Source of the DNA: Candidatus Methanomethylicus mesodigestus
GTDB taxonomy: Archaea > Thermoproteota > Methanomethylicia > Methanomethylicales > Methanomethylicaceae
Reading direction: 5' to 3'
DNA: 39,974 bases
NCBI GenBank assembly: GCA_001717005.1
Contig: MAGS01000088.1
Location: 53,293-93,266, forward strand
A program made the translations under genes and the position numbers. Position 1 is the stretch's first letter, and every line of letters starts with the position of its first letter. The notes beneath the pieces were generated by a model. That model had not been told where the DNA came from, ran no database searches, and saw only the letters and a program-made list of their open reading frames with translations. Shown here one piece after another: positions 7,487 to 14,742 of this stretch.

Positions 7487-8104
7487 ATGGCGAACAAATC
7501 ACCAAAGAACCTCAAGAAGGCCCTCGAAGTAAGGGCGAAGGTAGCAAGCGAGAGGCCGGACTTTCCGCGCTCTGAGACGCACCGCTTCCCGCGCCTCGGC
7601 GACAAGTGGCGCAGCAGCAAGGGCATAAGGTCGAAGATGAGGCTGAAAAAGCGCAGCCGCTTCGCCATAGTTGAGACCGGCTACCGCGGGCCAGTCATGG
7701 CCAGGGGGCTCCACCCGACAGGGAAGGAGGAGGTCCTCGTCCACAACGTCGGAGAGCTCGAAGGCCTCAACCCAGAGACGCAGGTCGTTCGCATCTCCGC
7801 AAGCTCGGGCAAGAAGAAGCGCCTCGAGATAAAGCAGAAGGCGGAGGAGCTTAAGCTTGACATATTGAACGTAAGGCCATCGGAGATACCGAAGGCCAAG
7901 GAAGAGGAGCCCGAAGAGTCTGAGACGGAGTCCAAGGAATCCGAATCCGAATCCGAGGAGTCCGAATCCGAATCCGAATCCGAATCCGAATCCGAGACCG
8001 AGACCGAGGAGTCTCAGGACGAAGCCGGCGCCGACGAAGATGCGGAGGAGCCGGAAGAGGGCGATTCTGAAGAAGAGAAGGACGAAGAGGCTGACAGCAA
8101 ATGA
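7487..8104 (+). CDS. rpl32e: Ribosomal protein L32e (eL32) with long acidic tail
   Basis: Archaeal/eukaryote-specific large-subunit protein. Residues about 1-125 are a normal L32e core (FPRSETHRFPRLGDKWRSS, RSKMRLKKRSRFAIVETGYR, HNVGELEGLNPE). From about residue 135 the protein becomes an almost pure Glu/Ser/Asp tail of roughly 65 residues encoded by a TCCGAA hexamer tract (separate entry). Archaeal L32e is generally about 130-150 residues, so this is an extension. The core is highly basic, so the acidic tail could shield it before assembly; that is inference. I chose ATG 7487 (MANKSPKN); ATG 7481, overlapping the L6 stop, would add two residues. The stop overlaps the L19e start (ATGA). Confidence 0.92.
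   Translation: MANKSPKNLKKALEVRAKVASERPDFPRSETHRFPRLGDKWRSSKGIRSKMRLKKRSRFAIVETGYRGPVMARGLHPTGKEEVLVHNVGELEGLNPETQVVRISASSGKKKRLEIKQKAEELKLDILNVRPSEIPKAKEEEPEESETESKESESESEESESESESESESETETEESQDEAGADEDAEEPEEGDSEEEKDEEADSK
7931..8010 (+). repeat. TCCGAA hexamer tract in the L32e tail
   Basis: Repeated TCCGAA/TCCGAG units encode Ser-Glu pairs, with the longest uninterrupted run between about 7961 and 7992, followed by ACCGAG variants. The unit is a multiple of three, so slippage would alter tail length but not frame. Confidence 0.85.
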
Positions 8105-8535
8105 GTCTCAGAAACCAGAAGAGGATAGCCGCGGACGTCCTTAAGATCGGCGAGACCCGAGTATGGATCGATCCCGAGAGGTTCGAGGACGTCAGCATTG
8201 CAATCACACGCGACGACGTGCGCGCTCTGATAAAGGACGGTGCGATCGCCACCAAGCCGGAGACAGGCGTAAGCCGCGGCAGGTACAGGCACAGCCACCT
8301 CCAGAAGAAGAAGGGGCTGCGGAAGGGTCCTGGCACGAGGAAGGGCTGCGTGCAGGGCGACGAGTGGGAGAACCGTATCCGCTCGATGAGGGAGTTCCTG
8401 CGGCTCCTCAGGAAGAGGAAGATAATCACTCCTGCAGTCTACAGGACTCTCTACCTCAAGGCTAAGGGCGGCGCATTCCACGACAGGAGGCAACTCAAGT
8501 CCTACATAGAGGAGCACGAGTTGGCAAGGAGGTAA
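8101..8535 (+). CDS. rpl19e: Ribosomal protein L19e (eL19)
   Basis: A 144-residue archaeal/eukaryote-specific large-subunit protein reaching across the subunit interface. Typical motifs: LRNQKRIAADVLKIGETRVW, DVRALIKDGAIATKP, and the basic stretch with RKGPGTRKGCVQGDEW. The ATG overlaps the L32e stop, so the two are translationally coupled. Confidence 0.96.
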   Translation: MSLRNQKRIAADVLKIGETRVWIDPERFEDVSIAITRDDVRALIKDGAIATKPETGVSRGRYRHSHLQKKKGLRKGPGTRKGCVQGDEWENRIRSMREFLRLLRKRKIITPAVYRTLYLKAKGGAFHDRRQLKSYIEEHELARR

Positions 8536-8540
8536 ATGAC

Positions 8541-9131
8541 ATGGCAAAAGGAACTAACTACCGAGTAACCTTCAGGAGAAGGAGAGAGGCTAGGACCGAT
8601 TACAGGCTCAGGAAGAAGCTCATAATCAGCGGGTCACTCAGGCTTGTGGTGAGAAAGTCCCTCAAGCACATCAACCTGCAGATCGTCGAGGCGAAGTTCG
8701 AGGGCGACTCAGTGTTGGCACATGCCGGCACGATCGAGCTCAAGAAGTTTGGCTGGAAGGGCGGGACAGGGAACCTCCCTGCTGCCTACCTTGCCGGGTT
8801 CCTCGTTGGCAAGAGGGCGGTGGCAATGGGCAAGACCTCTGCGATAGTTGACTTCAACAGCTACAAGATCACGGCCTCAAACAAGCTCTATGCCGCGCTG
8901 AAGGGCGCAATCGATGCCGGGCTCAGCATCCCACACGACAAGAAGGTCGTGCCAGATAACAAGAGGGTCAGCGGGGCGCACATAGCGAGCTACGCAGACG
9001 CCATGCAGAAGGCAGACCCAGCAAAGTACGCCGCCTACTTCTCCCAATACCTCGCGGGAGGCATTGCTCCGGAGAAGCTCGCCGAGCACTTTGAGGAGAC
9101 GAAGAAACGGATCGAGAAAGAGGTAAAGTGA
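8541..9131 (+). CDS. rpl18: Ribosomal protein L18 (uL18)
   Basis: A 196-residue 5S rRNA-binding protein of the central protuberance. Visible motifs: YRVTFRRRREARTDYRLRKK, LVVRKSLKHINLQIVEAKFE, and AAYLAGFLVGKRAV. ATG 8541 lies in the tight spacing after L19e (AAATGACATGG). Confidence 0.95.
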   Translation: MAKGTNYRVTFRRRREARTDYRLRKKLIISGSLRLVVRKSLKHINLQIVEAKFEGDSVLAHAGTIELKKFGWKGGTGNLPAAYLAGFLVGKRAVAMGKTSAIVDFNSYKITASNKLYAALKGAIDAGLSIPHDKKVVPDNKRVSGAHIASYADAMQKADPAKYAAYFSQYLAGGIAPEKLAEHFEETKKRIEKEVK

Positions 9132-9132
9132 T

Positions 9133-9738
9133 ATGGCATACACAACAACCCAATGGGTCCCGAGGACCTCACTCGGAAAGCAGGTGCTGGAGGGCAAGAT
9201 CACCAGCATCAGGGAGGTCTTCGAGCAGAACATCCCCATAAAGGAGCCCGAGATCGTCGACATGCTCCTCCCTGACATGAAGCACGAGGTGCTCGACGTA
9301 AACATAGTCCAGAAGCAGACCGACGCAGGCGAGATCACCAAGTTCAAGATAGGCGTTGTAGTAGGCAACAATGACGGCTATATCGGAATGGGCATAGGCA
9401 AGTCCAAGCAGATGCGCTTCGCAATAGACAAGGCGGTCGCGGACGCCAAGCTCAACCTCACGCCGGTGAGGCGCGGATGCGGCAACTGGGAATGCACCTG
9501 CGGAAAGGCGCACAGCCTGCCTTACAAGGTCGATGGGAAGAACGGCAGCGTCTCGGTGACGCTGATCCCTGCCCCTAGGGGCATAGGGCTGGTCGGCGGC
9601 GCGGTCGTCAAGACGATGCTCACATTCGCGGGCATCAAGGACGCCTGGGTAGTCTCATACGGAGAGACGAGGACTACGATCAACTTCGCGGGCGCGGTAT
9701 ACGAGGCGCTGAAGAACACTTACAGGTTCAAGCAGTGA
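9133..9738 (+). CDS. rps5: Ribosomal protein S5 (uS5)
   Basis: A 201-residue small-subunit protein at the mRNA entry channel, important for decoding accuracy. The N-terminal double-stranded RNA-binding fold (KFKIGVVVGNNDGYIGMGIG) and the C-terminal domain (PAPRGIGLVGGAVVKTMLTF) are intact. It begins with ATG 9133, overlapping no gene, one base after the L18 stop. Confidence 0.96.
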   Translation: MAYTTTQWVPRTSLGKQVLEGKITSIREVFEQNIPIKEPEIVDMLLPDMKHEVLDVNIVQKQTDAGEITKFKIGVVVGNNDGYIGMGIGKSKQMRFAIDKAVADAKLNLTPVRRGCGNWECTCGKAHSLPYKVDGKNGSVSVTLIPAPRGIGLVGGAVVKTMLTFAGIKDAWVVSYGETRTTINFAGAVYEALKNTYRFKQ

Positions 9739-9749
9739 GGTGCAAAAAC

Positions 9750-10208
9750 ATGAAAGTATTCTTACTCATACGCATCAGGGGCAGGATCGGAATATCCCCA
9801 GAGAACCTTGACACAATGGACCGCCTCAACATACCGAAGAAGCACAACGCAGCGATAATCACCGACGACCCTTCGATAATGGGCATGGTAAACAAGGTCG
9901 GGTTCTACGTGACGTGGGGCGAGATCAGCAAGGATGCGCTGGTGGCCCTGCTGCAGAAGAGGGGCAGGCTACCCGGAGAAGCCAAGCTTACCGATGATGC
10001 TCTGAAGGCGAACAACCTCGGATCGATCGAGGCGGTCGCCGACAAGATCCTCGCCGAGGGGAAGGTGCCTGAGCCGATCAAGAGGACGTTCAGGCTCACG
10101 CCCCCGAGCGGCGGGTTCAAGCATCACATAACGCGGCACATAAAGTCCGGCGGCGAGCTGGGCTACCGCGGCGCAGATATCAACGCCCTCATCGCTAAGA
10201 TGATCTGA
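9750..10208 (+). CDS. rpl30: Ribosomal protein L30 (uL30)
   Basis: A 152-residue large-subunit protein of the archaeal/eukaryotic (L7-like) type. It starts MKVFLLIRIRGRIGISPEN and ends with the family's HHITRHIKSGGELGYRGADI motif. I chose ATG 9750 over GTG 9735 because the family starts at this valine/phenylalanine beta strand and GAGGTGC lies just upstream. In most archaea L15 follows directly; here a heat-shock gene intervenes. Confidence 0.95.
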   Translation: MKVFLLIRIRGRIGISPENLDTMDRLNIPKKHNAAIITDDPSIMGMVNKVGFYVTWGEISKDALVALLQKRGRLPGEAKLTDDALKANNLGSIEAVADKILAEGKVPEPIKRTFRLTPPSGGFKHHITRHIKSGGELGYRGADINALIAKMI

Positions 10209-10210
10209 GC

Positions 10211-10237
10211 CTTTTTTGTGCTCAAAACTTTTTTTTA
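10211..10237 (+). terminator. T-tract terminator after L30
   Basis: Two T runs (six at about 10212 and nine around 10231) directly follow the L30 stop codon. This is the simplest archaeal termination signal and would end the long L22-L30 message. It overlaps the GTG proposed as the longest start of the next gene, one reason to doubt that start. Confidence 0.5.
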
Positions 10238-10778
10238 TTCCTGCACCCCTACGTCACTTGGGGGATTTGAGATTCCTAAAAAGAGGAACTTCTGGAGCGA
10301 CCCTTACTGGGACCTGGACCGGCTGGACGAGCTCATGGAGAGCTTCATGAACGAGGCATTTGAGTCCCTAAAGAGTGCTGAGAAGGCATACGGCAGCCCC
10401 ATATACTACGGCTTCTCCGTATCCGTGGGACCTGATGGCAAGCCGATGATAAGCGAGTTCGGCAATGTCCGCCCGGGGCTTGAGGGTCCCGAGCTGCGCG
10501 AGGAGATATCCCCGTTGGTCGACATCATGGACAGCAACGACCGCGTCACGGTCTTCGCAGAGCTCCCGGGCGTGGACAAGAAGGAGATCGACCTGAAGGT
10601 CTCCGAGGACAGCCTGACGATATCTGTCAGCAAGGAGAAGCGGAAGTACTACAAGGAGGTCGCACTGCCCTTCAACATCAAGCCTGCGACCGCAAAGGCG
10701 AGCTACAAGAACGGCGTCCTTGAGGTGTCGCTGGAGAAGGCCGGGCGACCTTCCGGCAAGCGGATAACCGTCGAATAG
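10218..10778 (+). CDS. hsp20: Small heat-shock protein, Hsp20/alpha-crystallin family
   Basis: An ATP-independent chaperone that holds unfolding proteins. The alpha-crystallin domain is clear at about residues 95-186: PLVDIMDSNDRVTVFAELPG, DKKEIDLKVSEDSLTISV, and the GVLEVSLEKA consensus before the end. The N-terminal region contains FWSDPYWDLDRLDELMESF, typical for these proteins. The start is uncertain: GTG 10218 lies inside a T tract and gives an unconvincing leader; an ATT at 10272 after GGGGG, or ATG 10334, are alternatives. The gene interrupts the usual L30-L15 junction and is followed by a new promoter for L15. Confidence 0.88.
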   Translation: MLKTFFYSCTPTSLGGFEIPKKRNFWSDPYWDLDRLDELMESFMNEAFESLKSAEKAYGSPIYYGFSVSVGPDGKPMISEFGNVRPGLEGPELREEISPLVDIMDSNDRVTVFAELPGVDKKEIDLKVSEDSLTISVSKEKRKYYKEVALPFNIKPATAKASYKNGVLEVSLEKAGRPSGKRITVE

Positions 10779-10794
10779 TCCGCGTAAAAAGTAA

Positions 10795-10805
10795 AAATAT
10801 TTAAG
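10795..10805 (+). promoter_or_regulatory. TATA box for the L15-secY operon
   Basis: AAATATTTAAG follows an A-rich BRE-like segment (GTAAAA). A start about 25 bases downstream would leave a leader of roughly 20 bases before L15. It restarts transcription after the inserted hsp20 gene. Confidence 0.6.
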
Positions 10806-10847
10806 ATAGGCGAAGGTTTTGTATCGCTAATCATAGTGGTGTTTATC

Positions 10848-11282
10848 ATGGTAGTCAGAAAGGATCGCAAAGTTCGCAGGCAGCGCGGCTCTAGGCTTTA
10901 CGGGTGGGGCCAGGTAGGTCAGCACAGGAAGTCTGGAATGCGCGGTGGCTACGGCGCAGCAGGTTTCCACAAGCACAAATGGAGCTATGTTACCACTAAG
11001 GAGAAAGATCACTTTGGCAAGGACGGATTCGTCAGGCCTGCCGCTGTCACTAACGAGATCAATGCGATCAATGTCGGTGCGATTGCTTCCATCGTTCACG
11101 GGAAGGTTCTCAGTCAGGACGAGAAGGGCCGTGCCGTGCTTGACATGTCCTCGATGGGCATAGACAAGCTCCTAGGCGGTGGAAAGATCGACTTCCCGAT
11201 AGTCATCAAGGTCACGGGGACCACTGAGCTGGCCAAGAAGAAGGTTGCGGACGCAGGCGGAGAAGTACAGGTAGCAGAGTGA
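10848..11282 (+). CDS. rpl15: Ribosomal protein L15 (uL15)
   Basis: A 144-residue large-subunit protein. It shows the archaeal/eukaryotic glycine-rich N-terminus (RRQRGSRLYGWGQVGQHRK, then GGYGAAGFHKHKW) and a C-terminal domain ending in a family-typical KVTGTTELAKKKVADAGG region. ATG 10848 was preferred over GTG 10836 because the family begins MVVRKDRKVRR-like. secY follows after seven bases. Confidence 0.95.
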   Translation: MVVRKDRKVRRQRGSRLYGWGQVGQHRKSGMRGGYGAAGFHKHKWSYVTTKEKDHFGKDGFVRPAAVTNEINAINVGAIASIVHGKVLSQDEKGRAVLDMSSMGIDKLLGGGKIDFPIVIKVTGTTELAKKKVADAGGEVQVAE

Positions 11283-11289
11283 GCGTCCA

Positions 11290-12729
11290 ATGGCCCGACT
11301 TCTGGAGCTAATGGACCCTATCGTGCGCCGGTTACCAGAGATCCCGAAGCCGCAGCGCAAAGTGCCCCTCAAGGAGAAGGCACTCTGGACAATCATAGCC
11401 CTGGCGATATACCTCGTTATGGCGGAGATCCCAATGTACGGGGTCCCGTTCTTCGAGACGGGCTATGAGCAGTACATGTTCTACAGAGTGATCTTCGCCT
11501 CCAAGCAGGGCTCGCTGATGGAGCTGGGGATCGGTCCAATAGTCACCGCGGGCCTCATCATGCAGATCTTAGCGGGCTCAAAGCTCCTCAACGTCAACAT
11601 GTCCGACCCCAAGGACAGGGGGCTCTTCACCGGCACCCAGAAGATTCTTGCCATACTCATGACCTTGCTGGAGGGTGTGGCCTTCCTCATGGGCGGGTCC
11701 TACGGCAGTCCGGACACGATCACCTCCGTCTTCATAATTGCCCAGCTGGTGGCGGTGGGCATCATCGTGCTGCTCATGGACGAGATGATCCAGAAGGGAT
11801 GGGGCCTCGGGAGCGGCGTCAGCCTCTTCATCCTGGCGGGAGTTGCCCAGCAGGTGATGTGGCTGTCGTTCTCGCCGTTCGGGCCGGTCGACACGCTGAA
11901 CAGGTCGCTCGGCGCCATAGTTGCCACATTCCAGACCCTCCTCTCCGGGCAGAACTTCATGACGATACTGTCAAGGTACCCTTACCCTGACCTGACCGGG
12001 TTCCTCACGATGCTGCTCGTCTTCTTCATCGCCGTGTACCTGGAGGGCATGAAGATCGAGATACCCGTTGCCTACGCCAAGTACGGCGGCATGAGGGCTA
12101 AGATACCGCTCAAGTTCATGTACGTCTCGAACATACCCATCATACTTGCGTCGGCGCTCTTCGCCAACTTCTACTTCCTCGGGCAGATGCTATGGAGGAA
12201 CTTCAACGTGGCGAACGACAACGTTTGGGTCAACTGGTTCGTCCAGATGAACGCCACCGCCTCGACGTCCACCGCCAACGCGCCCCTGCTCCCGAACTGC
12301 CTCCTATACTACTTCCAGGCTCCAAAGAGCGTCACTACCGTGGCGGCGGACCCCGTTCATGCGATCGCCTACCTGCTCATACTGGTTGGCTTCTCGATCG
12401 TCTTCGCCAAGGTCTGGGTCGAGGTCTCGGGGATGAGCGCGAGGGCGCAGGCCGACCAGCTCGTGAACGCCGGCCTGCAGATCCCAGGGTTCAGGAGGTC
12501 GCCGGCGATAATCGAGCAGATCCTCAACAGGTACATCCCATCGCTGACGCTGCTGAGCGGCATAATGATCGGCCTGCTGGCAGGGATCGCCGATATGCTC
12601 GGCGCCATCGGCAGCGGTATAGGCATATTGCTGTCCGTCGGAATAATATACCAATACTACCAGATACTTGCCAAGGAGCAGCTCACGGAGGCATATCCGG
12701 GCCTGGGCAAGTTCCTGGGACAGGACTGA
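11290..12729 (+). CDS. secY: Preprotein translocase subunit SecY
   Basis: A 479-residue channel subunit of the Sec61/SecY translocon in the cytoplasmic membrane; it moves unfolded proteins across or into the membrane with SecE and Sec61-beta. Multiple hydrophobic segments are visible from residue 30 onward, in line with ten transmembrane helices. The plug/early-loop region with IGPIVTAGLIMQILAGSKLL and the cytoplasmic loop KIEIPVAYAKYGGMRAKIPL are characteristic. Start ATG 11290, seven bases after L15. Downstream is an unusual GC-rich structured gap. Confidence 0.96.
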   Translation: MARLLELMDPIVRRLPEIPKPQRKVPLKEKALWTIIALAIYLVMAEIPMYGVPFFETGYEQYMFYRVIFASKQGSLMELGIGPIVTAGLIMQILAGSKLLNVNMSDPKDRGLFTGTQKILAILMTLLEGVAFLMGGSYGSPDTITSVFIIAQLVAVGIIVLLMDEMIQKGWGLGSGVSLFILAGVAQQVMWLSFSPFGPVDTLNRSLGAIVATFQTLLSGQNFMTILSRYPYPDLTGFLTMLLVFFIAVYLEGMKIEIPVAYAKYGGMRAKIPLKFMYVSNIPIILASALFANFYFLGQMLWRNFNVANDNVWVNWFVQMNATASTSTANAPLLPNCLLYYFQAPKSVTTVAADPVHAIAYLLILVGFSIVFAKVWVEVSGMSARAQADQLVNAGLQIPGFRRSPAIIEQILNRYIPSLTLLSGIMIGLLAGIADMLGAIGSGIGILLSVGIIYQYYQILAKEQLTEAYPGLGKFLGQD

Positions 12730-12742
12730 TGACCGGCGCATA

Positions 12743-12832
12743 GCCTAGGGCGCCCCTGCCACCGGCCTGCGCTAGGCGGGTCGGTGCCGGAGGGCACTTG
12801 GCGCAAGGCGCCGGAGTCCGTCGAACCGGACT
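12743..12832 (+). other. GC-rich multi-hairpin segment between secY and adkA
   Basis: This gap of about 125 bases has no open gene but strong stems. GTGCC/GGCAC pairs at 12784-12797 with a GGAG loop. GGCGC/GCGCC pairs at 12800-12812. AGTCCG/CGGACT pairs at 12815-12832. A competing 8-bp stem pairs 12760-12767 with 12779-12786 and excludes the first of these. GCCTAG/CTAGGC at 12743-12748 and 12772-12777 adds another possibility. It could be an mRNA leader or processing element of adkA, an attenuator, or a small RNA. I see no tRNA, C/D-box or H/ACA signature that would name it. Confidence 0.4.
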
Positions 12833-12854
12833 GGAAAAATGTGGAGTGAAAAAA

Positions 12855-13454
12855 ATGCCGAAAAGCACTGCGCGAAAAGGTCGCCTCGTGATCGTAACCG
12901 GGATCCCAGGCGTGGGCAAGACTACCGTCCTCACCGCCGCGCTCGCCGCATGCAACGCGCGATCCGTGAAGGTGGACTTGGTCAACTATGGCAACATGAT
13001 GTTCGAGGAGGCCTCCAAGAAGGGCCTTGTGAAGACCAGGGACGAGATGCGGAGGCTGGGCGTCAAGACGCAGGTCCAGCTCCAGCTGGCCGCCGCAAAG
13101 GCGATAGCCCGGATCGCAGCCAAAGGAAACGTGCTGCTGGATACCCACATGTTCATAAACACGCCCATTGGGTTCATGCCCGGGATACCGTCCTGGGTCG
13201 GCGAGTCGCTGAAGCCGGATTCGATCGCGCTGCTTGAGGCAGACCCTGCCGAGGTATCCAAGCGGAGGCAGAAGGACGCCGCCATAAGGGCCAGGGAGGC
13301 CGACTCCCCGGAGCGGATCAGCGAGCACCAGCTGCTCGGCAGGTCGGGCGCGGCAGCCCTTGCCGTCCAGACCGGGTGCACGGTTGTGATCGCGCACAAC
13401 AGGGAGGGCGCAGCCGAGGCGGCGGCGAAGGTTATCGCCGACCTATTCATGTGA
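12855..13454 (+). CDS. adkA: Archaeal adenylate kinase AdkA
   Basis: A 199-residue enzyme interconverting ATP + AMP and 2 ADP, of the short archaeal type. The P-loop GIPGVGKTT lies at about residues 14-22; the substrate region LVNYGNMMFEEA and the HMFINTPIGFMPGIP segment follow. I chose ATG 12855 because GGAGTG sits seven bases upstream; an in-frame open stretch further upstream (from 12798) would begin inside the hairpin cluster and adds residues not seen in the family. The position after secY is standard in archaea. Confidence 0.93.
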   Translation: MPKSTARKGRLVIVTGIPGVGKTTVLTAALAACNARSVKVDLVNYGNMMFEEASKKGLVKTRDEMRRLGVKTQVQLQLAAAKAIARIAAKGNVLLDTHMFINTPIGFMPGIPSWVGESLKPDSIALLEADPAEVSKRRQKDAAIRAREADSPERISEHQLLGRSGAAALAVQTGCTVVIAHNREGAAEAAAKVIADLFM

Positions 13455-13466
13455 GACTGATCAAAA

Positions 13467-13997
13467 ATGGCCTTAGAGTTCCTATATGAGATCTTCAACG
13501 GAATCGTAGTGGCAATATCCAACGCGCTTGGACCTTGGAACGACTATCCGCTGGCAACGATCACGATCCTGCTGCTCACCATACTGATGTCAACGATATC
13601 TACCGTGGCGACGAGGATGCTGGTGGACGTCGACGTCATGCGGAGGCGCAACCTTGAGATGCGCGAGTGGCAGAGCGCATACAGCAAGGCGCTGAGGGCC
13701 AAGGACGAGAAGACGGTCGCCAAACTGAAGAAGAGGGAGCCCGCAGTCAAGCGCGCCCAGGCTGAGATGTCGAAGGACCAGTTCAAGCCCCTGCTCGTGA
13801 CCATGGTCCCGTTCTTCATCTTCTACTACATCTTCAGTGCTGTCTTCGGCTACAACCAGGTCGTCGTGGCATACTCGCCGATAAGCATCCCCTTCGTTGG
13901 GGAACAGTTCAACTTCTGGGTCTGGTACCTCATCTCGTCGTTCAGCATGTCCGCATTCATCCAGCGCCTCTTCAAGATGCCGACATACTCCGACTGA
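13467..13997 (+). CDS. DUF106 (EMC3/TMCO1/YidC-like) membrane insertase
   Basis: A 176-residue integral membrane protein of the archaeal DUF106 family, related to EMC3, Get1 and YidC, which help insert proteins into the membrane. Hydrophobic segments lie at about residues 28-48, 110-130 and 150-168. Between the first and second is a charged coiled-coil-like stretch (REWQSAYSKALRAKDEKTVA). Location directly after secY and adkA fits a role with the Sec translocon. The insertase function follows from the family, not from this sequence alone. Confidence 0.88.
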   Translation: MALEFLYEIFNGIVVAISNALGPWNDYPLATITILLLTILMSTISTVATRMLVDVDVMRRRNLEMREWQSAYSKALRAKDEKTVAKLKKREPAVKRAQAEMSKDQFKPLLVTMVPFFIFYYIFSAVFGYNQVVVAYSPISIPFVGEQFNFWVWYLISSFSMSAFIQRLFKMPTYSD

Positions 13998-14020
13998 GAC
14001 CCATCCATGGAACAGGAGTG

Positions 14021-14052
14021 CGCCCCACCGGGGGCGACAACAACCTTTTTCT
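14021..14052 (+). terminator. Hairpin plus T run after the DUF106 gene
   Basis: CGCCCC (14021-14026) pairs with GGGGCG (14031-14036) around a four-base loop, followed nine bases later by TTTTTCTT. This has the form of an intrinsic terminator. It precedes cmk, which would then need its own promoter. Confidence 0.5.
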
Positions 14053-14094
14053 TACAGCTCGAACCCCGTTATCCCCAGAGTCCTGGTGTTCCAC

Positions 14095-14658
14095 ATGACC
14101 GCCGCGTTTCCGGAAGACCTCATCATTACCATAAGCGGACCCGCCGGATCGGGTAAGTCGCACTGCGCCACCCGCATCGCCGAGCGCTTCGGGATACCGT
14201 GCCACTCGGCGGGCGCGGTCTTCAGGGCGATGGCCGCAGAGCGGGGCGTCCCCGTAGTCGAGTTCTCAAAGATAGCCGAGGCCGATCCCGAGATAGACCG
14301 TGAGGTGGACAGGCGCACCGCCGATCTGGCCAAGAAGGGCGCCTCCGTGATGGAAGGCCGGCTCGTCGCCTGGTTCTCCGGCAGGGAGCGGAGGCTCAGC
14401 TTCTACCTCACCGCGCCATTCGAGGAGAGGGCAAGGCGCATAGCCGAGAGGGAGTCCATATCCCTCAAGGATGCATCCTCCAGGACCCGGGCAAGGGAGG
14501 CGAGCGAGCGCAGGCGGTACAGGAAGCTCTACTCGCTCGACATCTCCGACCTCTCGAGCTATGACTTCGTGATCAACACCGCAAAGTGGGACAAGGAAGC
14601 GATCATAGACCTGCTGGAGTCTATCGTCTCGCTGCACATCAAGCGCGGCGGCCCGTAG
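14095..14658 (+). CDS. cmk: Cytidylate kinase (archaeal Cmk)
   Basis: A 187-residue enzyme phosphorylating CMP/dCMP to the diphosphate. The P-loop GPAGSGKS occurs at about residues 14-21. The archaeal family pattern continues with FGIPCHSAGAVFRAMA, VMEGRLVAWF, and the lid-like RTRAREASERRRYRKLY. The frame is open further upstream, but MTAAFPEDLIITISG fits the family; ATG 14095 was chosen, with GTG 14086 as alternative. cmk between DUF106 and cbf5 is normal archaeal order, though L34e and L14e, often present here, are missing. Confidence 0.9.
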   Translation: MTAAFPEDLIITISGPAGSGKSHCATRIAERFGIPCHSAGAVFRAMAAERGVPVVEFSKIAEADPEIDREVDRRTADLAKKGASVMEGRLVAWFSGRERRLSFYLTAPFEERARRIAERESISLKDASSRTRAREASERRRYRKLYSLDISDLSSYDFVINTAKWDKEAIIDLLESIVSLHIKRGGP

Positions 14659-14681
14659 GCGCGCTGCGCCCCCTGACGGGT

Positions 14682-14692
14682 AAGTATATTGG
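14682..14692 (+). promoter_or_regulatory. Possible TATA box for cbf5
   Basis: AAGTATATTGG in the gap between cmk and cbf5 resembles an archaeal TATA element. The expected start near 14715 leaves a leader of about 28 bases before the TTG start codon. Confidence 0.4.
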
Positions 14693-14742
14693 AATGTTTA
14701 GCGTTCGTTCATGTGAATGGGTAGGGTGGATGGTGTCCTGGA

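Noticed and set aside
12798-12854. Earlier adkA start upstream of 12855
   Set aside because: It would start within the hairpin cluster, has no ribosome-binding site and adds residues not seen in archaeal adenylate kinases.
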